Assembly: GCA_030522415.1 (NCBI GenBank)
Contig: JAMASW010000035.1
Coordinates: 1-64,000 of the forward strand
Length of the DNA: 64,000 nucleotides
Reading direction: 5' to 3'
Source of the DNA: Channallabes apus
Lineage: Eukaryota; Chordata; Actinopteri; Siluriformes; Clariidae
In this document: positions 1 to 11,007 of the stretch, piece by piece
Numbering within the stretch: the stretch's first letter is position 1
Layout of the letters: the number at the start of each line of letters is the position of its first letter
Program-made: the position numbers and the translations under genes
The notes under the pieces: model-generated
Told to the model about the DNA's origin: nothing
The model's input: only the letters and a program-made list of their open reading frames with translations
Databases searched by the model: none

Positions 1-608
1 GGAGCGCGTGTGTATGCTGGGCTCATGGGTGTGGGAGCGCGAGTGTACCCAGCGGTGTGGGAGCGCGTGTGTACGCTGGGCCCAGCGGTGTGGGAGCGCG
101 TGTGTAGGCTGGGCCCAGGGGTGTGGGAGCGCGTGTGTACGCTGGGCTCAGGGCTCTGGCAGCGCGTGTGTACGCTGGGCCCAAGGATGTGAGAGCGCGT
201 GTGTATGCTGGGCCCATGGGTGTGGGAGCGCGAGTGTACCCAGCGGTGTGGGAGCGCGTCTGTACACTGGGCCCAGCGGTGTGGGAGCGCGTGTGTACGC
301 TGGGCCCAGGGGTGTGGGAGCGCGTGTGTACGCTGGGCCCATGGGTGTGGGAGCGCGTGTGTACGCTGGGCCCAGGGCTGTGGGAGCGCGTGTGTACGTT
401 GGACCCAGGGGTGTGGGAGCGCGTGTGTACGCTGGGCCCATAGGTGTGGGAGCGCGTGTGTACGCTGGGCCCAGGGCTGTGGGAGCGCGTGTGTACGCTG
501 GGCCCAGGGGTGTGGGAGCGCGTGTGTACGCTGGGCCCAGGGCTGTGGGAGCACGTGTGTACGCTGGGCCCAGGGGTGTGGGAGCGCGTGTGTACGCTGG
601 GCCCAGGG

Positions 609-641
609 GTGTGGGAGCGCGTGTGTACGCTGGGCCCAGGG
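609..641 (+). repeat. Reference copy of the 33-bp long unit
   Basis: A clean consensus unit. The head is 609-628 and the tail 629-641. The tail contains the perfect 10-bp palindrome CTGGGCCCAG, which becomes the 12-bp palindrome GCTGGGCCCAGC when a unit ends in AGCG. The stretch GCGCGTGTGTACGC is 14 bases of strict purine-pyrimidine alternation. Three CpGs lie in each unit. GTAC (RsaI) and GGGCCC (ApaI) each occur once per long unit, so both enzymes should cut the array into a ladder. Because 33 is divisible by three and no frame has a stop, one frame reads VWERVCTLGPG, the next CGSACVRWAQG and the third GVGARVYAGPR. Confidence 0.97.
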
Positions 642-773
642 GTGTGGCAGCGCGTGTGTACGCTGGGCCCAGGGGTGTGGGAGCGTGTGTGTATGCTGGG
701 CCCAGGGGTGTGGGAGCGCGTGTGTACGCTGGGCCCAGGGGTGTGGGAGCGTGTGTGTACGCTGGGCCCAGGG

Positions 774-799
774 GTGTGGGAGCGCGTGTGTACCCAGCG
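774..799 (+). repeat. Reference copy of the 26-bp short unit
   Basis: The 20-bp head (774-793) is followed by CCAGCG (794-799), which is the long tail without seven bases and with GCG in place of GGG. A close relative ends CCAGGG. As 26 is not a multiple of three, each short unit moves the reading frame to the next one. This explains why long open frames switch between the three peptide registers. Short units occur singly or in runs of two or three and are the main landmarks that make one block distinguishable from another. Confidence 0.95.
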
Positions 800-1627
800 G
801 TGTGGGAGCGCGTGTGTACGCTGGGCCCAGGGGTGTGGGAGCGCGTGTGTACCCAGCGGTGTGGGAGCGCGTGTGTACGCTGGGCCCAGGGGTGCGGGAG
901 CGTGTGTGTACGCTGGGCCCAGGGGTGTGGGAGCGCGTGTGTACCCAGCGCTGTGGGAGCGCGTGTGTACGCTGGGCCCAGGGGTGTGGGTGCGCGCGTG
1001 TATGCTGGGCCAAGGGGTGTGGCAGCGTGTGTGTACGCTGGGCCCAGGGGTGTGGGAGCGCGTGTGTACCCAGCGGTGTGGGAGCGCGTGTGTACCCAGC
1101 GGTGTGGGAGCGCGTGTGTACGCTGGGCCCAGGGGTGTGGGAGCGCGTGTGTACCCAGGGGTGTGGGAGCGCGTGTGTACGCTGGGCCAGGGTTGTGGGA
1201 GCGCGTGTGTACGCTGGGCCCAGGGGTGTGGGAGCGCGTGTGTACGCTGGGCCCAGGGGTGTGGGAGCGCGTGTGTACGCTGCGCCTAAGCGGTGTGGTA
1301 GCGCGTGTGTACCCAGGGGTCTGGGAGCGCGTGTGTACGCTGGGCCAGGGTTGTGGGAGCGCGTGTGTACGCTGGGCCCAGGGGTGTGGGAGCGCGTGTG
1401 TACGCTGGGCCCAGGGGTGTGGGAGCGCGTGTGTACGCTGCGCCTAAGCGGTGTGGTAGCGCGTGTGTACCCAGGGGTCTGGGAGCGCGTGTGTACGCTG
1501 GGCCCAGGGGTGTGGGAGCGCGTGTGTACGCTGGGTCCAGGGGTGTGGGAGCGCGTGTATACCCAGCGGTGTGGGAGCGCGTGTGTACCCAGCGGTGTGG
1601 GAGCGCGTGTGTACGCTGGTTCCAGGT

Positions 1628-1693
1628 CTCTGATAGCGAGTGTGTACGTTCGGCCCAGGGGTGTGTTAGCGCGTGTGTACGCTGGGCCCAGGG
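1628..1693 (+). repeat. Outlier unit pair M1 (CTCTGATAGCGAG, then GTGTGTTAGCG)
   Basis: A 33-bp unit (1628-1660) has the diverged head CTCTGATAGCGAGTGTGTAC and tail GTTCGGCCCAGGG. It is followed by a unit whose head reads GTGTGTTAGCG (1661-1693). The preceding tail is GCTGGTTCCAG or GCTGGTCCCAG, giving two subtypes. Other copies lie near 2410, 4806, 6790, 7570, 38560, 39340, 50390, 52370 and 53150. At 4395 the first unit is present but its GTGTGTTAG partner has been lost. The pair is a good landmark for aligning blocks. Confidence 0.9.
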
Positions 1694-1851
1694 GTGTGGG
1701 AGCGCGTGTGTACGCTGGGTCCAGGGGTGTGGGAGCGAGTGTGTACGCTGGGCCCAGGGGTGTGGGAGCGCGTGTGTACGCTGGGCTCAGGGGTGTGGGA
1801 GCGCGTGTGTACGCTGGGCCCAGCGGTGTGGGAGCGCGTGTGTACCCAGCG

Positions 1852-1882
1852 GTGTGGGAGCGCGTGTACGCTGGGCCCAGGG
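1852..1882 (+). repeat. 31-bp unit with one GT lost
   Basis: The head has GCGCGTGTAC instead of GCGCGTGTGTAC, so the unit is 31 bp. The same variant occurs in the matching place near 7013, 38796 and 52603, so it is inherited with the block and is not a sporadic base-calling error. It looks like dinucleotide slippage in the GT tract. Confidence 0.85.
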
Positions 1883-2000
1883 GTGTGGGAGCGCGTGTGT
1901 ACCCAGCGGTGTGGGAGCGCTTGTGTACGCTGGGCCCACGGGTGTGGGATCGCGTGTGTACCCAGCGGTGTGGGAGGGCGTGTGTACGCTGGTCCAAGGG

Positions 2001-2033
2001 CTCTGAGAGCGAGTGTGTACGCTGGGCCCAGGG
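2001..2033 (+). repeat. Outlier unit M2 (CTCTGAGAGCGAG)
   Basis: A 33-bp unit with head CTCTGAGAGCGAGTGTGTAC, preceded by GCTGGTCCAAGGG. It looks like a relative of M1: both share CTCTGA and GCGAG where other units have GTGTGG and GCGCG. The tail is GCTGGGCC here and near 7160, 38935 and 52740. It is GTTGGGCC near 11030, 16070, 34150, 42800, 47825, 56610 and 62940. The two tail types separate HOR-A-like neighbourhoods from ladder-type neighbourhoods. Confidence 0.9.
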
Positions 2034-5000
2034 GTGTGGCAGCGCTTGTGTACGCTGGGGCCAGGGGTGTGGGAGCGCGTGTGTACGCTGGGCCCAGGGG
2101 TGTGGTAGCGCGTGTGTACCCAGGGGTCTGGGAGCGCGTGTGTACGCTGGGCCCAGGGGTGTGGGAGCGCGTGTGTATGCTGGGCCCAGGGGTGTGGGAG
2201 CGCGTGTGTACGCTGGGCCCAGGGGTGTGGGAGCGCGTGTGTACGCTGGGCCCAGGGGTGTGGGAGCGCGTGTGTACGCTGGGCCCAGGGGTGTGGGAGC
2301 GCGTGTTTACGCTGGGTCCAGGGGTGTGGGAGCGCGTGTGTACCCAGCGGTGTGGGAGCGCGTCTTTACCCAGCGGTGTGGGAGCGCGTGTGTACGCTGG
2401 TCCCAGGTCTCTGATAGCGAGTGTGTACGTTCGGCCCAGGGGTGTGTTAGCGCGTGTGTACGCTGGGCCCAGGGGTGTGGGAGCGCATGTGTACGCTGGG
2501 TCCAGGGGTGTGGGAGCGCGTGTTTACGCTGGGCCCAGGGGTGTGGGAGCGCGTGTGTACGCTGGGCCCAGGGGTGTGGGAGCGCATGTGTACGCTGGGT
2601 CCAGGGGTGTGGGAGCGCGTGTTTACGCTGGGCCCAGGGGTGTGGGAGCGCGAGTGTACGCTGGGCTCAGGGGTGTGGGAGCGCGTGTGTACGCTGGGCC
2701 CAGCGGTGTGGGAGCGCGTGTGTACCCAGCGGTGTGGGAGCGCGTGTGTACGCTGGGCCCAGGGGTGTGGGATCGCGTGTGTACCCAGCGGTGTGGGAGC
2801 GCGTGTGTACCCAGCGGTGTGGGAGCGCGTGTGTACGCTGGGCCCAGGGGTGTGGGAGCGCGTTTGTATGCTGGGTCCAGGGGTGTGGGAGCGCGTGTGT
2901 ACCCAGCGGTGTGGGAGCGCGTGTGTACCCAGCGGTGTGGGAGCGCGTGTGTACGCTGGGCCCAGGGGTCTGGCAGCGCGTGTGTACGCTGGGCCCAGGG
3001 ATGTGGGAGCGCGTATGTATGCTGGGCCCATTGGTGTGGGAGCGCGAGTGTACCCAGCGGTGTGGGAGCGCGTGTGTACACTGGGCCCAGCGGTGTGGGA
3101 GTGCGTGTGTACGCTGGGCCCAGGGGTGTGGGAGCGCGTGTGTACGCTGGGCCCATGGGTGTGGGAGCGCGTGTGTACGCTGGGCCCAGGGCTGTGGGAG
3201 CGCGTGTGTACGCTGGGCCCAGGGGTGTGGGAGCGCGTGTGTACGCTGGGCCCAGGGGTGTGGCAGCGCGTGTGTACGCTGGGCCCAGGGGTGTGGGAGC
3301 GCGTGTGTATGCTGGGCCCATGGGTGTGGGAGCGCTTGTGTACCCAGCGGTGTGGGAGCGCGTGTGTACGCTGGGCCCAGGGGTGCGGGAGCGCGTGTGT
3401 TCGCTGGGCCCAGGGGTGTGGGAGCGCGTGTGTACCCAACGGTGTGGGAGCGCCTGTGTACTCAGCGGTGTGTGAGCGCATGTGTACGCTGGGCCCAGGG
3501 GTGTGGGAGCGCGTGTGTACGCTGGGCCCAGGTGTGTGGGAGCGCGTGTGTACGCTGGGCCCAGGGGTGTGGGAGCGTGTGTGTACGCTGGGCCCAGGGG
3601 TGTGGGAGCGCGTGTGTACCCAGCGGTGTGGGAGCGCGTGTGTACGCTGGGCCCAGGGGTGTGGGAGCGCGTGTGTACCCAGCGGTGTGGGAGCGCGTGT
3701 GTACGCTGGGCCCAGGGGTGCGGGAGCGTGTGTGTACGCTGGGCCCAGGGGTGTGGGAGCGCGTGTGTACCCAGCGCTGTGGGAGCGCGTGTGTACGCTG
3801 GGCCCAGGGGTGTGGGTGCGCGCGTGTATGCTGGGCCAAGGGGTGTGGCAGCGTGTGTGTACGCTGGGCCCAGGGGTGTGGGAGCGCGTGTGTACCCAGC
3901 GGTGTGGGAGCGCGTGTGTACCCAGCGGTGTGGGAGCGCGTGTGTACGCTGGGCCCAGGGGTGTGGGAGCGCGTGTGTACCCAGGGGTGTGGGAGCGCGT
4001 GTGTACGCTGGGCCAGGGTTGTGGGAGCGCGTGTGTACGCTGGGCCCAGGGGTGTGGGAGCGCGTGTGTACGCTGGGCCCAGGGGTGTGGGAGCGCGTGT
4101 GTACGCTGGGCCCAGGGGTGTGGGTGCGCATGTGTACGCTGGGCCCAGGGGTGTGGCAGCGCTTGTGTACGCTGGGCCCAGGGGTGTGGGAGCGCGTGTG
4201 TACGCTGCGCCTAAGCGGTGTGGTAGCGCGTGTGTACCCAGGGGTCTGGGAGCGCGTGTGTACGCTGGGCCCAGGGGTGTGGGAGCGCGTGTGTACGCTG
4301 GGTCCAGGGGTGTGGGAGCGCGTGTATACCCAGCGGTGTGGGAGCGCGTGTGTACCCAGCGGTGTGGGAGCGCGTGTGTACGCTGGTTCCAGGTCTCTGA
4401 TAGCGAGTGTGTACGTTCGGCCCAGGGGTGTGGCAGCGCTTGTGTACGCTGGGGCCAGGGGTGTGGGAGCGCGTGTGTACGCTGGGCCCAGGGGTGTGGT
4501 AGCGCGTGTGTACCCAGGGGTCTGGGAGCGCGTGTGTACGCTGGGCCCAGGGGTGTGGGAGCGCGTGTGTATGCTGGGCCCAGGGGTGTGGGAGCGCGTG
4601 TGTACGCTGGGCCCAGGGGTGTGGGAGCGCGTGTGTACGCTGGGCCCAGGGGTGTGGGAGCGCGTGTGTACGCTGGGCCCAGGGGTGTGGGAGCGCGTGT
4701 TTACGCTGGGTCCAGGGGTGTGGGAGCGCGTGTGTACCCAGCGGTGTGGGAGCGCGTCTTTACCCAGCGGTGTGGGAGCGCGTGTGTACGCTGGTCCCAG
4801 GTCTCTGATAGCGAGTGTGTACGTTCGGCCCAGGGGTGTGTTAGCGCGTGTGTACGCTGGGCCCAGGGGTGTGGGAGCGCATGTGTACGCTGGGTCCAGG
4901 GGTGTGGGAGCGCGTGTTTACGCTGGGCCCAGGGGTGTGGGAGCGCGTGTGTACGCTGGGCCCAGGGGTGTGGGAGCGCATGTGTACGCTGGGTCCAGGG

Positions 5001-8000
5001 GTGTGGGAGCGCGTGTTTACGCTGGGCCCAGGGGTGTGGGAGCGCGAGTGTACGCTGGGCTCAGGGGTGTGGGAGCGCGTGTGTACGCTGGGCCCAGCGG
5101 TGTGGGAGCGCGTGTGTACCCAGCGGTGTGGGAGCGCGTGTGTACGCTGGGCCCAGGGGTGTGGGATCGCGTGTGTACCCAGCGGTGTGGGAGCGCGTGT
5201 GTACCCAGCGGTGTGGGAGCGCGTGTGTACGCTGGGCCCAGGGGTGTGGGAGCGCGTTTGTATGCTGGGTCCAGGGGTGTGGGAGCGCGTGTGTACCCAG
5301 CGGTGTGGGAGCGCGTGTGTACCCAGCGGTGTGGGAGCGCGTGTGTACGCTGGGCCCAGGGGTCTGGCAGCGCGTGTGTACGCTGGGCCCAGGGATGTGG
5401 GAGCGCGTATGTATGCTGGGCCCATTGGTGTGGGAGCGCGAGTGTACCCAGCGGTGTGGGAGCGCGTGTGTACACTGGGCCCAGCGGTGTGGGAGTGCGT
5501 GTGTACGCTGGGCCCAGGGGTGTGGGAGCGCGTGTGTACGCTGGGCCCATGGGTGTGGGAGCGCGTGTGTACGCTGGGCCCAGGGCTGTGGGAGCGCGTG
5601 TGTACGCTGGGCCCAGGGGTGTGGGAGCGCGTGTGTACGCTGGGCCCAGGGGTGTGGCAGCGCGTGTGTACGCTGGGCCCAGGGGTGTGGGAGCGCGTGT
5701 GTATGCTGGGCCCATGGGTGTGGGAGCGCTTGTGTACCCAGCGGTGTGGGAGCGCGTGTGTACGCTGGGCCCAGGGGTGCGGGAGCGCGTGTGTTCGCTG
5801 GGCCCAGGGGTGTGGGAGCGCGTGTGTACCCAACGGTGTGGGAGCGCCTGTGTACTCAGCGGTGTGTGAGCGCATGTGTACGCTGGGCCCAGGGGTGTGG
5901 GAGCGCGTGTGTACGCTGGGCCCAGGTGTGTGGGAGCGCGTGTGTACGCTGGGCCCAGGGGTGTGGGAGCGTGTGTGTACGCTGGGCCCAGGGGTGTGGG
6001 AGCGCGTGTGTACCCAGCGGTGTGGGAGCGCGTGTGTACGCTGGGCCCAGGGGTGTGGGAGCGCGTGTGTACCCAGCGGTGTGGGAGCGCGTGTGTACGC
6101 TGGGCCCAGGGGTGCGGGAGCGTGTGTGTACGCTGGGCCCAGGGGTGTGGGAGCGCGTGTGTACCCAGCGCTGTGGGAGCGCGTGTGTACGCTGGGCCCA
6201 GGGGTGTGGGTGCGCGCGTGTATGCTGGGCCAAGGGGTGTGGCAGCGTGTGTGTACGCTGGGCCCAGGGGTGTGGGAGCGCGTGTGTACCCAGCGGTGTG
6301 GGAGCGCGTGTGTACCCAGCGGTGTGGGAGCGCGTGTGTACGCTGGGCCCAGGGGTGTGGGAGCGCGTGTGTACCCAGGGGTGTGGGAGCGCGTGTGTAC
6401 GCTGGGCCAGGGTTGTGGGAGCGCGTGTGTACGCTGGGCCCAGGGGTGTGGGAGCGCGTGTGTACGCTGGGCCCAGGGGTGTGGGAGCGCGTGTGTACGC
6501 TGGGCCCAGGGGTGTGGGTGCGCATGTGTACGCTGGGCCCAGGGGTGTGGCAGCGCTTGTGTACGCTGGGCCCAGGGGTGTGGGAGCGCGTGTGTACGCT
6601 GCGCCTAAGCGGTGTGGTAGCGCGTGTGTACCCAGGGGTCTGGGAGCGCGTGTGTACGCTGGGCCCAGGGGTGTGGGAGCGCGTGTGTACGCTGGGTCCA
6701 GGGGTGTGGGAGCGCGTGTATACCCAGCGGTGTGGGAGCGCGTGTGTACCCAGCGGTGTGGGAGCGCGTGTGTACGCTGGTTCCAGGTCTCTGATAGCGA
6801 GTGTGTACGTTCGGCCCAGGGGTGTGTTAGCGCGTGTGTACGCTGGGCCCAGGGGTGTGGGAGCGCGTGTGTACGCTGGGTCCAGGGGTGTGGGAGCGAG
6901 TGTGTACGCTGGGCCCAGGGGTGTGGGAGCGCGTGTGTACGCTGGGCTCAGGGGTGTGGGAGCGCGTGTGTACGCTGGGCCCAGCGGTGTGGGAGCGCGT
7001 GTGTACCCAGCGGTGTGGGAGCGCGTGTACGCTGGGCCCAGGGGTGTGGGAGCGCGTGTGTACCCAGCGGTGTGGGAGCGCTTGTGTACGCTGGGCCCAC
7101 GGGTGTGGGATCGCGTGTGTACCCAGCGGTGTGGGAGGGCGTGTGTACGCTGGTCCAAGGGCTCTGAGAGCGAGTGTGTACGCTGGGCCCAGGGGTGTGG
7201 CAGCGCTTGTGTACGCTGGGGCCAGGGGTGTGGGAGCGCGTGTGTACGCTGGGCCCAGGGGTGTGGTAGCGCGTGTGTACCCAGGGGTCTGGGAGCGCGT
7301 GTGTACGCTGGGCCCAGGGGTGTGGGAGCGCGTGTGTATGCTGGGCCCAGGGGTGTGGGAGCGCGTGTGTACGCTGGGCCCAGGGGTGTGGGAGCGCGTG
7401 TGTACGCTGGGCCCAGGGGTGTGGGAGCGCGTGTGTACGCTGGGCCCAGGGGTGTGGGAGCGCGTGTTTACGCTGGGTCCAGGGGTGTGGGAGCGCGTGT
7501 GTACCCAGCGGTGTGGGAGCGCGTCTTTACCCAGCGGTGTGGGAGCGCGTGTGTACGCTGGTCCCAGGTCTCTGATAGCGAGTGTGTACGTTCGGCCCAG
7601 GGGTGTGTTAGCGCGTGTGTACGCTGGGCCCAGGGGTGTGGGAGCGCATGTGTACGCTGGGTCCAGGGGTGTGGGAGCGCGTGTTTACGCTGGGCCCAGG
7701 GGTGTGGGAGCGCGTGTGTACGCTGGGCCCAGGGGTGTGGGAGCGCATGTGTACGCTGGGTCCAGGGGTGTGGGAGCGCGTGTTTACGCTGGGCCCAGGG
7801 GTGTGGGAGCGCGAGTGTACGCTGGGCTCAGGGGTGTGGGAGCGCGTGTGTACGCTGGGCCCAGCGGTGTGGGAGCGCGTGTGTACCCAGCGGTGTGGGA
7901 GCGCGTGTGTACGCTGGGCCCAGGGGTGTGGGATCGCGTGTGTACCCAGCGGTGTGGGAGCGCGTGTGTACCCAGCGGTGTGGGAGCGCGTGTGTACGCT

Positions 8001-8338
8001 GGGCCCAGGGGTGTGGGAGCGCGTTTGTATGCTGGGTCCAGGGGTGTGGGAGCGCGTGTGTACCCAGCGGTGTGGGAGCGCGTGTGTACCCAGCGGTGTG
8101 GGAGCGCGTGTGTACGCTGGGCCCAGGGGTCTGGCAGCGCGTGTGTACGCTGGGCCCAGGGATGTGGGAGCGCGTATGTATGCTGGGCCCATTGGTGTGG
8201 GAGCGCGAGTGTACCCAGCGGTGTGGGAGCGCGTGTGTACACTGGGCCCAGCGGTGTGGGAGTGCGTGTGTACGCTGGGCCCAGGGGTGTGGGAGCGCGT
8301 GTGTACGCTGGGCCAATGGGTGTGGGAGCGCGTGTGTA

Positions 8339-9954
8339 CGCTGGGCCCAGGGCTGTGGGAGCGCGTGTGTACGCTGGGCCCAGGGGTGTGGGAGCGCGTG
8401 TGTACGCTGGGCCCAGGGGTGTGGCAGCGCGTGTGTACGCTGGGCCCAGGGGTGTGGGAGCGCGTGTGTATGCTGGGCCCATGGGTGTGGGAGCGCTTGT
8501 GTACCCAGCGGTGTGGGAGCGCGTGTGTACGCTGGGCCCAGGGGTGCGGGAGCGCGTGTGTTCGCTGGGCCCAGGGGTGTGGGAGCGCGTGTGTACCCAA
8601 CGGTGTGGGAGCGCCTGTGTACTCAGCGGTGTGTGAGCGCATGTGTACGCTGGGCCCAGGGGTGTGGGAGCGCGTGTGTACGCTGGGCCCAGGTGTGTGG
8701 GTGCGCGTGTGTATGCTGGGCCCAGGGGTGTGGCAGCGTGTGTGTACGCTGGGCCCAGGGGTGTGGGAGCGCGTGTGTACCCAGCGGTGTGGGAGCGCAT
8801 GTGTACCCAGCGGTGTGTGAGCGCATGTGTACGCTGGGCCCAGGGGTGTGGGAGCGTGTGTGTACGCTGGGCCCAGGGGTGTGGGAGCGCGTGTGTACGC
8901 TGGGCCCAGGGGTGTGGGAGCGCGTGTGTACCCAGGGGTGTGGGAGCGCGTGTGTACGCTGGGCCAGGGTTGTGGGAGCGCGTGTGTACGCTGGGCCCAG
9001 GGGTGTGGGAGCGCGTGTGTACGCTGGGCCCAGGGGTGTGGGTGCGCGTGTGTACGCTGGGCCGAGAGGTGTGGCAGCGCGTGTGTACGCTGGGCCCAGG
9101 GGTGTGGGAGCGCGTGTGTACGCTGGGCCCAGGGGTGTGGTAGCGCGTGTGTACCCAGGGGTCTGGGAGCGCGTGTGTACGCTGGGCCCAGGGGTGTGGG
9201 AGCGCGTGTGTACGCTGGGCCCAGGGGTGTGGCAGCGCGTGTGTACGCTGGGCCCAGGGGTGTGGGAGCGCGTGTGTATGCTGGGCCCATGGGTGTGGGA
9301 GCGCTTGTGTACCCAGCGGTGTGGGAGCGCGTGTGTACGCTGGGCCCAGGGGTGCGGGAGCGCGTGTGTACGCTGGGCCCAGGGGTGTGGGAGCGCGTGT
9401 GTACCCAACGGTGTGGGAGCGCCTGTGTACTCAGCGGTGTGTGAGCGCATGTGTACGCTGGGCCCAGGGGTGTGGGAGCGCGTGTGTACGCTGGGCCCAG
9501 ATGTGTGGGTGCGCGTGTGTATGCTGGGCCCAGGGGTGTGGCAGCGTGTGTGTACGCTGGGCCCAGGGGTGTGGGAGCGCGTGTGTACCCAGCGGTGTGG
9601 GAGCGCATGTGTACCCAGCGGTGTGTGAGCGCATGTGTACGCTGGGCCCAGGGGTGTGGGAGCGCGTGTGTACGCTGGGCCCAGGGGTGTGGGAGCGCGT
9701 GTGTACGCTGGGCCCAGGGGTGTGGGAGCGCGTGTGTACCCAGGGGTGTGGGAGCGCGTGTGTACGCTGGGCCAGGGTTGTGGGAGCGCGTGTGTACGCT
9801 GGGCCCAGGGGTGTGGGAGCGCGTGTGTACGCTGGGCCCAGGGGTGTGGGTGCGCGTGTGTACGCTGGGCCCAGAGGTGTGGCAGCGCGTGTGTACGCTG
9901 GGCCCAGGGGTGTGGGAGCGCGTGTGTACGCTGGGCCCAGGGGTGTGGTAGCGC
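8339..9954 (+). repeat. 808-bp tandem duplication
   Basis: The stretch 8643-9143 is repeated at 9451-9951, and the GTGTGGTAG unit recurs at 9135 and 9943. Both copies contain the same series: GGCAG unit, CCATGGG unit, GCGCTTG unit, GTGCGGG unit, the short unit CCCAACGG, a CTCAGCGG unit and GTGTGTGAGCGCATG. The copies differ at single sites, for example GGCCGAGAGG near 9062 against GGCCCAGAGG near 9870. The same 808-bp pair occurs at about 40.1-41.7, 53.9-55.5 and 60.3-61.9 kb. Confidence 0.88.
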
Positions 9955-11007
9955 GTGTGTACCCAGGGGTCTGGGAGCGCGTGTGTACGCTGGGCCCAGG
10001 GGTGTGGGAGCGCGTGTGTACGCTGGGCCCAGGGGTGTGGGAGCACGTGTGTACGCTGGGCCCAGGGGTGTGGGAGCGCGTGTGTACCCAGGGGTGAGGG
10101 AGCGCGTGTGTACGCTGGGCCAGGGTTGTGGGAGCGCGTGTGTACTCTGGGCCCAGGGGTGTGGGAGAGCGTGTGTACGCTGGGCCCAGGGGTGTGGGTG
10201 CGCGTGTGTACGCTGGGCCCAGGGGTGTGGCAGCGCGTGTGTACGCTGGGCCCAGGGGTGTGGGAGCGCGTGTGTACGCTGGGCCCAGGGGTGTGGTAGC
10301 GCGTGTGTACCCAGGGGTCTGGGAGCGCGTGTGTACGCTGGGCCCAGGGGTGTGGGAGCGCGTGTGTACGCTGGGCCCAGGGGTGTGGGAGCGCGTGTGT
10401 ACCCAGCGGTGTGGGAGCGCGTGTGTACCCAGCGGTGTGTGAGCGCATGTGTACGCTGGGCCCAGGGGTGTGGGAGCGCGTGTGTACGCTGGGCCCAGGG
10501 GTGTGGGTGCGCGTGTGTACCCTGGGCCCAGGGGTGTGGCAGCGCGTATGTACGCTGGACCCAGGGGTGTGGGAGCGCGTGTGTATGCTGGGCCCAGGGG
10601 TGCGGGAGCGCGTGTGTACCCAGCGGTGTGGGAGCGCGTGTGTACGCTGGGCCCAGGGGTGTGGGAGCGCGTGTGTACGCTGGGCCCAGGGGTGTGGTAG
10701 CGCGTGTGTACCCAGGGGTCTGGGAGCGCGTGTGTACGCTGGGCCCAGGGGTGTGGGAGCGCGTGTGTACGCTGGGCCCAGGGGTGTGGGAGCGCGTGTG
10801 TACGCTGGGCCCAGGGGTGTGGGAGCGCGTGTGTACGCTGGGCCCAGCGGTGTGGGAGCGCGTGTGTACCAAGCGGTGTGGGAGCGCGTGTGTACGCTGG
10901 GCCCAGGGGTGTGGGAGCGCGTGTGTACCCAGCGGTGTGGGAGCGCTTGTATACGCTGGGCCCACGGGTGTGGGATCGCGTGTGTACCCAGCGGTGTGTG
11001 AGCGCGT
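9943..11007 (+). repeat. GTGTGGTAG ladder, spacing 348 and 401 bp
   Basis: A unit starting GTGTGGTAGCG followed by a CCCAGGGGTCTGGG junction recurs at 9943, 10291 and 10692, marking sub-repeats of 348 and 401 bp. Each contains a GGCCAGGGTTGTGGG unit or a GGGTGCG/GGCAG pair. The same ladder appears at 14038/14386/14787/15699, 33033/33381/33782, 41717/42065/42466, 46708/47056/47457, 55524/55872/56273 and 61885/62233/62634. Single rungs stand at 22684 and 59619. Confidence 0.87.

Larger units (their letters stand above)
1..8690 (+). repeat. HOR-A: tandem higher-order repeat, period 2,394-2,767 bp
   Basis: The order of variant units repeats with a period of about 2.77 kb, and 2,394 bp where a deletion lies. 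The GGTTCC-plus-CTCTGATAG landmark occurs near 1618, 4385 and 6779, and its GGTCCC version near 2399, 4795 and 7559. The stretch 1673-3475 is repeated at 6834-8636 (offset 5,161). The stretch 2112-4430 is repeated at 4506-6824 (offset 2,394). The window opens inside an earlier, more diverged copy: 199-500 resembles 3015-3300. The third copy runs into a different block near 8690, where GTGTGTGGGAGCG changes to GTGTGTGGGTGCG. Confidence 0.9.

Noticed and set aside
199..7167. A 2,322-codon open frame on the + strand
   Set aside because: It is the repeat read through. The same DNA is open in other frames and on the other strand, peptide registers rotate at every 26-bp unit, and no gene structure is present.
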